The notes under the pieces: generated by a model
What the model saw: the letters and a program-made list of their open reading frames with translations, nothing else
Told to the model about the DNA's origin: nothing
Database searches by the model: none
DNA from: JAIBJN01 sp963802795
Lineage (GTDB): Bacteria; Actinomycetota; Thermoleophilia; Gaiellales; Gaiellaceae
Assembly (NCBI GenBank): GCA_963802795.1
Contig: CAWDJV010000005.1
Coordinates: forward strand, 248,001 to 312,000
DNA: 64,000 nucleotides
Direction of reading: 5' to 3'
Shown here: piece by piece, positions 54,449 to 64,000 of the stretch
Position numbering within the stretch: the first letter of the stretch is position 1
Layout of the letters: the number at the start of each line of letters is the position of its first letter
Made by a program: the position numbers and the translations under genes

Positions 54449-55570
54449 TCAGGTCGGCTGGCCGGCCGGGGGCTGTGGCGGCTTGCATCTCCTGCGGAGG
54501 TAGCGCCAGGCGCCAAAGATCGCGCCGACGATCACGACCAGCGAGGCCACGATTCCTTGCGTCGTCTTCAGGGCGTCCTGAACGCGCTCAAAGAGCGGCT
54601 TCTCGGCCACGTCGACGGTCCCGAAGGGGAGCGAGACGTCGTAGTCGACCGGCCGTCCGTTGATCGTGACCTCTCGCAGGTAGAGGTAGATCGGCTGCCT
54701 TCCGGCACGGACAGGCTCCACCCTGAATCGGCCGATCTCGCCCCCCGCCGGGACGACGATGGTCCCTCGGCGGGGGCGCACGCGGAAGGTGCTTCGTGCG
54801 CCATCCGGGGGGAAGGTGCTCGCCGCTGCGTCCTGAAGCTGGAGCACGGTGGTAATAGCGACGTCGACTTTCCCCCGCGCGTCGGCCAGGACCTCCGCCC
54901 TCGGGGGGATGTCGATTTCGAGCGGCTGCTCCAGCGTCACGATGACCTGCCCTGCAGTGCCGACTTGCAGCCCGTCGGGGGTGAGCGCGTATTCGTCCTC
55001 TCTCGGTAGCCTCTCGAAGGCTTTTCTGATCGCGGCAAGAACAGCGAACTGGTTCGGCGTCGGAAGCGGCGCAGGCGGTCCGTCATCTACATCGGGAGGC
55101 GGTGGCGGCTCGATCGTCGAGCTCGTGGGCTCCTCGGTGCCTCCAGTCGAGGTCGGCTGATCCGACGCAGACGACCACGACCACAGCCACCGAGCCGGAG
55201 ACCACGACCGAGCCGCAGTGATCGTCGCCGTCACCACGAGGCTAGCGCGACGGCGCGTGGTCGTCGGCTCGGTCCGGTTGGTCGTGGTCGACGATTCCGT
55301 CGGCTCGGTCGTGGTCGTCGGTTCGGTCGTGGTCGTAGGCTCCGTGGGCGCCGTCGTAGTCGAGGGCTCGAGTAGGCCCGGTCGCCGTCGGAACCGGATC
55401 AGTCGGTAGCGGCTCGGTGGTCGCCCCGGTTCGCGGGACGTGTCGCCGGCGGTCGTATCGGTGCCGAGCTCGGACGAGCAACCCGCGGCGAGCGCAGCCA
55501 GAGAGACGGCAACGAGTGACGCTCGTGCGCCTAAAGACCCCCAAGGCACTTGGACTCGCCGAGTCACCAT
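54449..55570 (-). CDS. Membrane-anchored lipoprotein-like protein with Thr/Pro-rich stalk, unknown function
   Basis: 373 residues, GTG-like start. Lipobox-like VSLAALAAGCSSEL near residue 25, then a long low-complexity segment of TTTEPTTTTEPT repeats. This is followed by a beta-rich domain (NQFAVLAAIRKAFERLPRED, GQVIVTLEQPLEIDIPPRAE, TIVVPAGGEIGRFRVEPV) and a C-terminal TM (GIVASLVVIVGAIFGAWRYL) with basic tail. Part of the stalk (about 55180-55260) reads more naturally in another frame, so an indel or repeat slippage is possible. Confidence 0.65.
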   Translation of the reverse strand: MVTRRVQVPWGSLGARASLVAVSLAALAAGCSSELGTDTTAGDTSREPGRPPSRYRLIRFRRRPGLLEPSTTTAPTEPTTTTEPTTTTEPTESSTTTNRTEPTTTRRRASLVVTATITAARSWSPARWLWSWSSASDQPTSTGGTEEPTSSTIEPPPPPDVDDGPPAPLPTPNQFAVLAAIRKAFERLPREDEYALTPDGLQVGTAGQVIVTLEQPLEIDIPPRAEVLADARGKVDVAITTVLQLQDAAASTFPPDGARSTFRVRPRRGTIVVPAGGEIGRFRVEPVRAGRQPIYLYLREVTINGRPVDYDVSLPFGTVDVAEKPLFERVQDALKTTQGIVASLVVIVGAIFGAWRYLRRRCKPPQPPAGQPT

Positions 55571-55839
55571 GGGTCAACAAGTTGGAATCGTAACGATCTG
55601 CCTCGCGCTCGACAACGATCCTGGGCTCAGCGGCCGAAGCGATCGGCGAGCGGCTCGCGACCGCGTCGCTCGTCCTCCGTATACGGAAGGGCACGAGCGG
55701 GAGGCCCGCCAGCGCCGTCGGAGGCCTGGACGCTTCGGGCAGCAACCTCCTAAGTGATGGCGCAGGGTTCGGAGAGAGCGCCCGAGAGAGCGCCCCGAAG
55801 CGCGAATTCCCTCATCGGGTGCCGCTGGACCGCGGACAA

Positions 55840-56439
55840 TCAGGGAGCCGGGTCAGTGACGAAGAACCACCAGGTGCCGTCGGCGAGGATTCCCAGGCGC
55901 GGGGCGACGTAGCCCGTCTCGGACTGGAAGGCCCTCTCGAGCCCGCGTTCACCGAGCAGCATTGTCAGCGCGTCTCTCTCCGCCGCCGACATGTCGTCCG
56001 GATCGGAATCGGCCGTGAACCTCGGCCACTGATAGAGCGTGCCTTCGTTGGTCTCCTTCACGGTGTGGGTCATGGCCAGCAGCCCGGCCATCGCCTCGAG
56101 CGGCCCGGTTCCCTGATCGCGCCAGTGCGGCACCGGGTCGACTCCGAAGCCGGCATCGGACAGGAAGACGTCAGGGTCGACGACCTGTCCAAGGGCGTCG
56201 TAGTCCCCTGCGCTCGCCGCCGCCAGAATGGCTGCGCGGGTCTGCCCGACCGGGTCCGGAAGCTCCTCGACGGTGGAGACCGCCATCGATTCCGCTGGAG
56301 CCTGGGTCGAGGTCCCCGACGCCGAAGGGGATTCGTCGTCGCCGCACGCCGCGGTGAGCGCGAGCGCCACCAGGGCGACCGCGCATGCAACACGTGCGAG
56401 AGTCGCCTGCTGCCTTCCACCACAACTGCCTCTCGCCAC
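55840..56439 (-). CDS. Secreted lipoprotein, unknown function
   Basis: 199 residues. GTG 56439 follows GAAGGAGCCCGCG. Lipobox VALALTAACGDDESP. The mature part has TRAAILAAASAGDYDALGQV, an NTF2-like or calcium-type helix start, and DALTMLLGERGLERAFQSET, ending with GTWWFFVTDPAP. No enzyme motif. Anchored at the outer face of the membrane. Confidence 0.75.
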   Translation of the reverse strand: MARGSCGGRQQATLARVACAVALVALALTAACGDDESPSASGTSTQAPAESMAVSTVEELPDPVGQTRAAILAAASAGDYDALGQVVDPDVFLSDAGFGVDPVPHWRDQGTGPLEAMAGLLAMTHTVKETNEGTLYQWPRFTADSDPDDMSAAERDALTMLLGERGLERAFQSETGYVAPRLGILADGTWWFFVTDPAP

Positions 56440-56506
56440 CGCGGGCTCCTTCCTCGTGTCGAACGTAACACCCTTATGACGTCCGCGCGACGGAAAGCCT
56501 TCGCGG

Positions 56507-57392
56507 TCAGAGAACGCCGGCGAGGAGATCGCAGGTGCGCCGTGTGAGCCGCCCGCCCGGATCCTTCTCCGGGTTGAGGCATCCGACGCTGAGGCCGGCG
56601 ACGGCGGGCGAGGAGCACAGCGGCGCGAGCAGCTCGGCGAGCTCATCCCACTCGAGCCCACCGGGCATCAGGTAGTCGGTCGCGGGCATCGCCCGCTGGT
56701 CGAGGACGTCAACGTCCAGGTGGATCCAGTAGCGTCCGGCCCGCTCGGCCAGCCGCTCCTCGGCAAGAGCGCCCGCCTCCCCCAGGCCATGTGCGCGCAG
56801 GTCGTGCGGAGAGAGGACGAGCAGCTCCGCGAGCTCCCCCTCGAGCAGCGCGGCGACGTCGACGGCCTCGTCCGGGTCGCGTGCGCCGAGCACGACTCCG
56901 TGCGCAGGGGAGGTCGATCGCGCCCCCGGCGGCCTCGACCCAGGCACTCGGCTCGCGCCCGAACGCGACTCCCAACGGCATGTCCGCCCCCTCGCCGGTC
57001 GGCGACGTGACGCCGTCGTAGACGTCGACGTGCCCGTCGACGTTGGCGATCCCGACCGGGCCCGAGGCGTCGCGCACGCCGGCGAGCGCTCCGGGAACGA
57101 GCGAGCAGCAGCCGCCGAGGACGAGCGGCCGTTCGCCGGCGGCGACCATCTGGCCGACGGCGGAGCGCACGGCGGCCGTCATCGCCAGGACGTCCGGCGA
57201 GCCCAGGACTCCTGTCTCCGGGTCACGCTCGTCGCCGCGGATGCGGACGTCGAGATCGCCGCGGTCGGCGATGCCGAGCCGCTCGACGAGCCCCGCTGCG
57301 CGAAGGGCGGCCGGCGCCAGCTCCGTTCCGCCCGCACGGCCTACGGAGTCGATCGGCACGCCGATCGCGCTCCAGGAAGAGCGGTCGCCCAC
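56507..57392 (-). CDS. Arginase-family protein with altered first metal motif, one frameshift
   Basis: First frame: IGVPIDSVGRAGGTELAPAA, PLVLGGCCSLVPGALAGVRD (GGCCS where arginases have GGDHS or GGDCS) and GIANVDGHVDVYDGVTSPTG (DxHxD). Second frame, from about 56910 to 56507: HGVVLGARDPDEAVDVAALL, YWIHLDVDVLDQRAMPATDY (DxDxxD) and GGLEWDELAELLAPLCSSPA. Removing one G from the GGGG run at 56907-56910 restores one frame of about 295 residues, so this looks like a homopolymer error. With one metal ligand missing the enzyme may be altered or inactive. Confidence 0.8.
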
Positions 57393-57417
57393 GGTCCGAC
57401 GCTACCAATGGACGCCG

Positions 57418-57452
57418 GACGAGGGCGGGAGCACGAGGCTCCCGCCCTCGTC
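57418..57452. terminator. Terminator hairpin between the CHRD and arginase-family genes
   Basis: Perfect 15-bp stem GACGAGGGCGGGAGC (57418-57432) and GCTCCCGCCCTCGTC (57438-57452), 5-nt loop ACGAG. It lies just past the stop of the minus-strand CHRD gene. Confidence 0.75.
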
Positions 57453-57460
57453 TGCCTGGC

Positions 57461-57928
57461 TCAGCCGCGTTGAGCTGGCCTCGGATCGGCCCTCCCGGGA
57501 AGTCCGTCGTGTGGTAGTTGACGTAGTACCCGGCGGGGTTGCCGCAGATGGCGGCGCCGTTGTCCTCGCTGATGGTGAGCCGGTCGGCCTGGACGATGAG
57601 CCCCGTGGACGTCGAGCCCGCGAAGAGCGGCACGACGACGGGCCCGTTCACTCCGGTCGCTCCCACGTGGATGTGCCCAGCGATGAACGACTCCCGCGCC
57701 GGGTTGAAGATCGCCACGGCGAAGCTGAGCGTCGTGCCGTCGATGTGCACGACGGCGGCGCCGGATGCGCGGGACGTCGTCGGTGGCACCTCGTTGCCCG
57801 CCTTCAGCACGGCGAAGGCCGTGCACTTCGGTCGACTCGTCGCTCGCTGCGGCCGGCGTCGAGAACGCCAAGGCGGCGAGCGCGGCGACAAGCGTCAGGA
57901 CGGCGAGCAGCCGTCGGTTCGGACTCAT
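57461..57928 (-). CDS. Secreted CHRD-domain protein, frameshifted
   Basis: Signal peptide LLAVLTLVAALAALAFSTPA with A-A-A-S cleavage region in the first frame. After about 57835 the CHRD domain is in another frame: CTAFAVLKAGNEVPPTTSRA, ASGAAVVHIDGTTLSFAVAI, SFIAGHIHVGATGVNGPVVV, GYYVNYHTTDFPGGPIRGQL. CHRD domains are exported beta proteins seen also in chordin; bacterial roles are unclear. One clear indel, possibly a second at the very end. Confidence 0.75.
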   Translation of the reverse strand: MSPNRRLLAVLTLVAALAALAFSTPAAASDESTEVHGLRRAEGGQRGATDDVPRIRRRRRAHRRHDAQLRRGDLQPGAGVVHRWAHPRGSDRSERARRRAALRGLDVHGAHRPGRPAHHQRGQRRRHLRQPRRVLRQLPHDGLPGRADPRPAQRG

Positions 57929-58004
57929 GGCATCCCCCTTTGTCAGACTATGGACGACTCTTCTCGTCCTGGGTCTACGCGGGGAAGCCCGATGCGGTTT
58001 TCGC

Positions 58005-59098
58005 CTATTCGGAAAAGGCGAAGAGCAGGAACTGCGTGAACTGCGCGGGCGCGAAGTTGTTGTCGCTGACGAGGACGAGCGTGCGCCGCCCGTCCGCCAG
58101 GTCCGGCCCGAAGGTCATGCCCTCGACGTTGTCGAGCGGGATGCCGAGGTCGTCCAGGTCGAGGAGCAGCGTCTTCGCGCGCCGGCGCGATGCTGCCGAG
58201 CTGGCCGGCGAGGCTCTCGCGGCCGTTCACGTTCTGCGCGCCGGCAAGCTCGAGGCGTGAAGAGCTTGATCGTGTTCCCGGTGTCGGGCGCCCCGACCGA
58301 GAACGAGCGCTCCATCGAGAGGAAGCGAGTGCTTGTCGAGCGGCAGGAGCTCGACGAGCCCGTTGACGGCGAAGGTCGTCGGCGGCACCGGCGACTCGGC
58401 GATCGGGTCGGTCCAGTAGAGGTACTGCCGGTCGGGCCGGCCGGTCTTGAGGTTGTAGCGCAGCAGCCGCGCGGGGCTGCGGCACGCCGAGGCCGGGCGG
58501 CGGGCCGTCCTGCACGAGCGCGCCCTCGGAGCCGGTGAGGAAGTACGGCCCGACGGTCGTGCCCGCTCTCGAAGCCGAGGTTCTGGCGGACGCCGCGCGT
58601 CTGCGGGATCGCGTCGGGGATGAAGGCGAGCGGGACGGGCAGGTCCTCGAGCTGGCGCCCGTTGAGCCCGAAGAGGCGCACCCACGGCGGGATCAACCGG
58701 CTGGCGATGCCCTCCGAGGTGATGACCAGCTCGTCGTCCTTCGTGAGCGCAAGACCCTCGGGGTCGAACGACGCGGCGGCGAACGGGAGGCCGGCGGCGT
58801 CGAGCAGCGTGGTCACGTCGCTGACGACGACGTCGCCCGGATCGAGCGTCCCGTCCGCGACGTCGAGCGTGAAGGTGTAGTAGCGGGCCGGATCGATGAC
58901 GCTTTGGTCGTCCGAGATCACGTAGTAGCGGTCGAGGTCCGCGTCGTAGGCGATGCTGGAGAGGCCGCCGACCTCGGTGCCGTCGAACTGGAGGCCGGTC
59001 GGCAGGATCTCCTCGCCGAGGAACTCGAGCGTCGGCGCCGCGGACGCCGCGGCCGGGGTCAGCAGCAGAGCGAAGACGGCGAGCGTAGCCCGGAACAT
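58005..59098 (-). pseudogene. Secreted phytase-like (esterase-like activity of phytase) protein, several frameshifts
   Basis: Signal peptide FRATLAVFALLLTPAAASAA, then TLEFLGEEILPTGLQFDGTE, VGGLSSIAYDADLDRYYVIS, ASFDPEGLALTKDDELVITS and ITSEGIASRLIPPWVRLFG with IPQTRGVRQNLGFE. From about 58545 frames change: LLRYNLKTGRPDRQYLYWTD, PTTFAVNGLVELLPLDKHSL, then DNVEGMTFGPDLADGRRTLV and DNNFAPAQFTQFLLFAFSE to the stop at 58005. The conserved EGxxF/GP motifs match the phytase-like esterase domain. At least three indels, over 360 residues. Confidence 0.78.
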
Positions 59099-59182
59099 GT
59101 GCGGCCTCCCTGGGGGTCAGGAGGCAGGAGCCTAACCGGACTGGGGGGCGGCCGCCAGAGACGGCCGCCCCCTCGTTGGTGC

Positions 59183-60628
59183 CTAGCCCGCCGGGACGGG
59201 GGCCGGCTCGGCGCCGACCGCCGGTAGATCGTCCTGGCGGAGGACGAACAGCGTCGTGATCAGCGAGACGAAGGCGAATCCGGCGGCGACCCAGAAGCCC
59301 CAGCTGAAGCCGGAGGTGAGCGCCTCCGCCTGCCCCGTGCCGTCCTCGAGCAGGGTGGTCGTGTGCGTCGTGGCGACCGTGGTCAGGAGCGCGAGGCCCA
59401 GCGCCCCGCCGATCTGCTGGCTCGTGTTGATGAGCCCGGACGCGAGCCCGGCCTCGGGCCCCTGCACGCCCGCGAGAGCGGCGATCGAGATCGGCACGAA
59501 CGAGAAGCCCATGCCGACGCCGATGATCAGGAAGCCGGGCAGGAGATCGACGGCGTAGGAGCCGTTCGGCGATACCTGCGTGAAGTAGACCATCCCGACC
59601 GTGAGGAGGGCCATGCCCGTGACCAGCACCGGCTTGACGCCGAGTCGCGTCACGAGGCCCTGCGAGATTGTGGCCGCGACGACGACCGTCAGCGCGACGG
59701 CGAGGTAGCCGACGCCGGCCTGCATCGCCGAGAAGCCCAGCACCTGCTGCATGTAGAGCGACAGCAGGAAGAAGATCCCGAAGATCACGGTCCCGAGGCC
59801 GAAGCCGATCACGTTCGCGCCGGTCAGCGTGCGCCGCTTGAAGATGCTGAGCGGGACGAGCGGGGAGCGCGAGCGGGTCTCGTTCCAGAGGAAGATCGCC
59901 ATCAGCACGGCCGAGCCGGCGAAGACGCCGATCGTCTGCGCCGAGGTCCAGCCGACGCGGTTCGCCTGCGTCAGGCCGAAGACGAGGAGCATCAGGCTGC
60001 CGGTCACCGAGACGGCGCCGAAGGAGTCGAAGTGCCTCGCCAGGCCGTCCGCCTTGCTCTCGCGCACGTAGCGCGGGACCAGCGCGAGCGCGGCCGCGGC
60101 GATCGGGACGTTGACGAAGAAGATCCACTCCCAGCCGACGTACTGGGTGAAGACGCCGCCCAGGAGCACGCCGATGGCGGCCCCCGAGCCCGCGATCCCG
60201 CCGAGGATCCCGAGCGCCTTGTTCCGCTCGGCGCCCTCCTCGAAGGTGACGAGGGTGATCGAGAAGACGGACGGCGAGAGGATCGCGCCCGCGGCGCCCT
60301 GCAGGAGCCGCGCGACGATGAGCATCTCGGACGACGTCGAGAGCCCCGCCAGGAGCGAGGTGACGAGGAAGAGCCCGAGGCCCACCATGAAGATCTTGCG
60401 CCGTCCCAGGAGGTCGCCTATGCGTCCTCCCAGCAGCAGAAAGCCGCCGAAGGTCAAGGCGTAGCCCGAGACGACCCACTGGAGGTCCTCCGTCGAGAAC
60501 CCGAGGTCGGTCTGGATCGAGGGCAGCGCCACGTTCACGATCGCGATGTCGAGGACGACCATGAGGTACGCGACGCCGAGAACTGCAAGCGCCTTCCAGC
60601 GCCTGGGGTCAGGTGTGGTGTCAGTCAT
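59183..60628 (-). CDS. DHA2-family MFS multidrug exporter, second copy
   Basis: 481 residues, the same length as the 9785-11230 exporter and clearly its paralogue: VVLDIAIVNVALPSIQTDLG, GGRIGDLLGRRKIFMVGLGL, LLQGAAGAILSPSVFSITLV, LYMQQVLGFSAMQAGVGYLA and GFSFVPISIAALAGVQGPEA. Fourteen TM segments. Proton-driven drug efflux. No regulator gene lies beside this copy, but a 14-bp palindrome sits just upstream of the start. Confidence 0.93.
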   Translation of the reverse strand: MTDTTPDPRRWKALAVLGVAYLMVVLDIAIVNVALPSIQTDLGFSTEDLQWVVSGYALTFGGFLLLGGRIGDLLGRRKIFMVGLGLFLVTSLLAGLSTSSEMLIVARLLQGAAGAILSPSVFSITLVTFEEGAERNKALGILGGIAGSGAAIGVLLGGVFTQYVGWEWIFFVNVPIAAAALALVPRYVRESKADGLARHFDSFGAVSVTGSLMLLVFGLTQANRVGWTSAQTIGVFAGSAVLMAIFLWNETRSRSPLVPLSIFKRRTLTGANVIGFGLGTVIFGIFFLLSLYMQQVLGFSAMQAGVGYLAVALTVVVAATISQGLVTRLGVKPVLVTGMALLTVGMVYFTQVSPNGSYAVDLLPGFLIIGVGMGFSFVPISIAALAGVQGPEAGLASGLINTSQQIGGALGLALLTTVATTHTTTLLEDGTGQAEALTSGFSWGFWVAAGFAFVSLITTLFVLRQDDLPAVGAEPAPVPAG

Positions 60629-60655
60629 TCAGTTCCCCTTGCGTCGTTGGTCTTG

Positions 60656-60669
60656 TGAGTGGTCACTCA
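60656..60669. promoter_or_regulatory. Palindromic operator candidate upstream of the second DHA2 exporter
   Basis: TGAGTG (60656-60661) and CACTCA (60664-60669) form an inverted repeat with a 2-bp centre, 28 bp upstream of the exporter start codon. Resembles TetR-type operators of drug exporters; the regulator is not in the window. Confidence 0.5.
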
Positions 60670-60756
60670 AGGCGCCAACGATGCCGAGCGCTAGGCGCAT
60701 TCCGTGAGGGGGAAGGCGCGAGACGTGGGGTTCGGTTAACCCCACCATCCGCACAC

Positions 60757-61152
60757 CTAGTTCAGGCTGAACCCGAGGATGGTGGCCGTGAGGAGGACCA
60801 GGCAGGTAAGCCCACCAGCGAGGGCGGTCAACCGCAACACGCTCTCTCTACCTTGCCGACCGGCGTAGAGGAGCAGCGCGGCGCACGCGGCCATGAGGGC
60901 GACGGACAGCACGAACATGGACGCAAGCGCCCCGGCGGGCGAGGCATATGCCTCCCAGCGGCTGATGCCGTTCCCGCGGTAGCTGTCCTCGCCGAAGACG
61001 TACACGGTGAGCACGATCGCGGTCAGGAGTGGAAGGGCCGCGAGGGCAACTGGATGGCTCGACGCCCAGCGTCCGAGCCGGCGATCCGCGGCGACCGCAA
61101 GCAGGGCCACTGCGACCGAGAGGTTCACGAGGAGGACGAGCCCCGGTGTCAC
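60757..61152 (-). CDS. Small integral membrane protein, unknown function
   Basis: 131 residues with four predicted helices: GLVLLVNLSVAVALLAVAAD, ALAALPLLTAIVLTVYVFGE, AGALASMFVLSVALMAACAA and LTALAGGLTCLVLLTATIL. Loops are short and charged (RWASSH, RQGRESV). No known family. Confidence 0.72.
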   Translation of the reverse strand: MTPGLVLLVNLSVAVALLAVAADRRLGRWASSHPVALAALPLLTAIVLTVYVFGEDSYRGNGISRWEAYASPAGALASMFVLSVALMAACAALLLYAGRQGRESVLRLTALAGGLTCLVLLTATILGFSLN

Positions 61153-61335
61153 AGGGTCACGCGCGTGGGCGGGTGACGGGACGTTTCCAGCGTTGGATGT
61201 CGCGTCAGACTGTAGTCAGCTCGTCCGTCAGCTCAGCTGTGGAGCGACAGCCTGACTGACAGGACAAGCGACAGATTCATGTCAGTGCAGGAAGCAGCCC
61301 ACCGGCCGCAACGCCATTGCACGGACTACGCCGGC

Positions 61336-62159
61336 TCACACCACGTCGCGGCGGCGGAGGAGCCACGCTGCGACGACGACGAACACCGCGGTGTAACCGA
61401 CGAGGACGAGCGTCGCCTGGCCGCCGGCGACAAACGGTCCGGAGAAAGACCCTGGTCCGTTGTCCGCGACGTCTTCGCCGGAGACGCCCAGCGCCGAGAC
61501 CAGCGAGTAGCCGTTCGCTCGCACGAAGAACTCAACCAAGCGGTCGAGGACGCTGATCTCGCCGGCGAGGGCGCTCAGCAGGCCTTCGACGACAAACGCG
61601 TAGAGGATGCCGATGCCCGTTGCGAGCGCGGTACCGCGCGAGACGACTGCCAGCAGGACTCCGAGCGCCGCCCAGGCGGCAAGGACCAGCCAGCCTCCGG
61701 CTAGGCCACGGACGAGGAGCCAGGCGGACGGCCAGCCCGTGTCCGCTCCTTCGCGCAGTGCGATGGAGTAGCTCGCGGTCGCGCCGAGGGCGTAGACGAC
61801 GAGCACGAAGGGCACGAGCGCAACCGCGACTGCGAGCAGCTTGGCGCCGAAGGTCTGCAGTCTGCCGGGGCCCTGGGTGAAGAGGGTCTTGAGCGTGCCC
61901 CAGCCGTACTCGCTGCCGATGGCGAGCACGCCGAGCATGAGCGCCAGCACGCCGCCGAAGAAGGGGAAACCGGCCATCACGGTGCCGACCAGGTTCTGCG
62001 GGAGCAGGTCCGCGAGGGATTCGCGGGCGGGGTCGTTCAGGTACGCCACGTAGGGCACCACGTAGGCGAAGGTGAGCGCCAGCGCCGCCCAGATCCCGAG
62101 GAGGATCCAGGTGCTGGGACGCTTGCGCATCAGGAGCAACTCTGCGCTGACGGTGCGGA

Positions 62160-62163
<4 letters not shown>
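61336..62163 (-). CDS. ABC-2 type transporter permease
   Basis: 275 residues. Starts MIRTVSAELLLMRKRPSTWI; six TM helices including ILLGIWAALALTFAYVVPYV, FFGGVLALMLGVLAIGSEYG, LLAVAVALVPFVLVVYALGA and ATLVLVGYTAVFVVVAAWLL, ending LLRRRDVV. SEYGWGTLKTLFTQGPGRLQ is the typical ABC-2 coupling region. Its ATG overlaps the ATPase stop by 4 bp, so they are coupled. Confidence 0.9.
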
Positions 62164-63072
<909 letters not shown>

Positions 63073-63208
63073 GCCCTCAACGGTAGGTCGGCGCCACCCG
63101 CAGCCACAACGCCCCCCGGGAGGAACTTCGGCGTCCTCCTCAGGGAGGACTCGGATCCTCCCGCGGGGCGACTCGGCCCCGACGTTGCGGCGCTACCTTC
63201 CTAGAGCC

Positions 63209-64000
63209 GTGAACGCCTTGAAGAAGAGAAGGCTCCTGATCGACGCCCTCATCGCCGGCGCCGTGCTCGCCGCGTCGCTGGGCGCGATCGCACACGGCGG
63301 CTTCGACGAGACCGATAAGGGCCTCGACGCGGTCGGTGGCGTCCTGGCCGCGTTCGCCGCCCTCCCGCTCGCGGCAAGGCGCCTCGCGCCGCTTCCGGTC
63401 TTCGTAGTCGTCACCGTCGCCACGGCGACCCTGTACGGGCTCCGCTACGGCCTGGGCCCGCCGATCGGCTTCGCAATCGCCCTCTACACGGTGGCCGAGC
63501 AGCGAGAAGTCGAGCACCCTCGCCTGCGCACGGGCGCGCTCGTCGGCAGTCTCGTCGTCCTCCTCTCTCCGCATCTCATTCGCGACGGGTTCGCGCCGGA
63601 GCTGCTGCTCGGCGCGGTCGTCTGGCTGGCGGCCTGGTTCGCGGGCGACCGCTCTCGACTGCGGCAGGAGCGGATCGCCGAGCTGGAAGAGCGTGCCCGC
63701 CGGGCCGAGCACGAGGCGGAACGCGAGCGCCGGCTGGCAGCCGCCGAGGAGCGCATGCGCATCGCCCGCGACCTGCACGACTCGGCCGGCCACGCGATCA
63801 GCGTGATCCTCGTCCAGGCGGGCGCGGCGCGCCTGCTCCAGGAACGCGATCCGGCCGGCGCGCGCGCCGCGCTCGAGACGGTCGAGGAGGTCGCGCGCGA
63901 CACGCTCGGCGAGATCGACCAGCTCGTGCGCGCCCTGCGCGAGGATCTTCCGCCCGGCGAGGTCGAGCCGCCTCCGGGCCTCGCCGCGCTCGAGGCCCTC
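63209..64000 (+). CDS. Sensor histidine kinase, NarL/DesK type, cut by the window end
   Basis: GTG 63209, open to the right edge (264 residues seen). N-terminal membrane part: LLIDALIAGAVLAASLGAIA, GVLAAFAALPLAARRLAPLP, VFVVVTVATATLYGLRYGLG, LLLGAVVWLAAWFAGDRSRL. Then a coiled coil (RRAEHEAERERRLAAAEER) and the HisKA_3 H-box RIARDLHDSAGHAISVILVQ with phospho-His in HDSAGH. The ATPase domain lies beyond the window. Divergent from the ABC exporter, a pairing common in drug or envelope stress modules; a LuxR-type response regulator probably follows. Confidence 0.92.
   Translation, partial: MNALKKRRLLIDALIAGAVLAASLGAIAHGGFDETDKGLDAVGGVLAAFAALPLAARRLAPLPVFVVVTVATATLYGLRYGLGPPIGFAIALYTVAEQREVEHPRLRTGALVGSLVVLLSPHLIRDGFAPELLLGAVVWLAAWFAGDRSRLRQERIAELEERARRAEHEAERERRLAAAEERMRIARDLHDSAGHAISVILVQAGAARLLQERDPAGARAALETVEEVARDTLGEIDQLVRALREDLPPGEVEPPPGLAALEAL

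Noticed and set aside
55200..55380. Thr/Pro codon repeat in the lipoprotein gene as a regulatory DNA repeat
   Set aside because: It is explained by the TTTEPT low-complexity protein stalk.
58227..60479. 750-residue minus-strand frame spanning the second DHA2 exporter and the phytase-like gene
   Set aside because: Its early part is a shadow of the exporter; only its last third carries displaced phytase-like pieces, which are included in that pseudogene.

Overview
The window is a high-GC, gene-dense bacterial chromosome segment. The gene set points to an actinobacterium: AfsR/SARP-type BTAD regulators, a PknB-like kinase, two DHA2 drug exporters, uroporphyrinogen decarboxylase next to a clade-typical ferrochelatase, MreB, and a PSP1-holB-tmk cluster. 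A deep-branching lineage such as Thermoleophilia (Gaiella or Solirubrobacter relatives) is my best guess, but that is inference. No origin, rRNA, CRISPR array, IS transposase or integrase is visible.

Layout. 1-11 kb: a WYL regulator fragment, an ECF sigma factor with a cupin and a PPOX enzyme, an alpha/beta hydrolase, MreB, an ankyrin protein, 3-hydroxyacyl-CoA dehydrogenase, urocanate hydratase, a glyoxalase-fold protein, and an HxlR regulator divergent from a DHA2 exporter. 11-16 kb: tiny orphan genes, a 36-residue Flp-pilin-like peptide, methyltransferases, an SRPBCC protein and a GNAT acetyltransferase. 16-29 kb: secreted proteins (a calcium-binding repeat protein, two LVIVD-type propellers, an M14 carboxypeptidase, an M43 metalloprotease), interrupted by a 4.6-kb degenerate island (21.9-26.6 kb). 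The island holds remnants of lipid or envelope genes and is bounded by two nearly identical 48-bp hairpins. 29-32 kb: orphan small genes and a LuxR-type regulator. 32-43.5 kb: the most interesting part, a signalling region with three secreted RPDDRA-repeat proteins, two BTAD regulators, a Ser/Thr kinase with a propeller and an orphan solute-binding lipoprotein. It includes a direct repeat of about 0.75 kb and a 3.0-kb segment bounded by tRNA-Thr and a copy of its 3' half. 43.5-54.4 kb: housekeeping genes (PSP1/RicT-like, holB, tmk, a sugar epimerase, a LytR_C protein, hemE, hemH, acnA). 54.4-64 kb: lipoproteins, an arginase-like protein, a CHRD protein, a phytase-like esterase, a second DHA2 exporter, and an ABC-2 exporter divergent from a histidine kinase that runs off the end.

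The clearest candidate for an undescribed system is the set of RPDDRA-repeat membrane proteins. Each has, upstream, three heptamer-like direct repeats at exactly 11-bp spacing, the arrangement known for SARP operators. Two of the three are divergent from a BTAD regulator. One regulator is co-transcribed with a kinase carrying a YVTN-like propeller and with a solute-binding lipoprotein. The other is fused, through one membrane segment, to the same kind of propeller.

Quality note: at least a dozen genes, including aconitase and an ABC ATPase, are broken by a single frameshift while both halves stay fully conserved, at least one of them at a homopolymer. Many are probably sequence or assembly indels. 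The 21.9-26.6 kb island and the calcium-binding repeat gene are broken so often that true decay, or locally poor sequence, must be considered.
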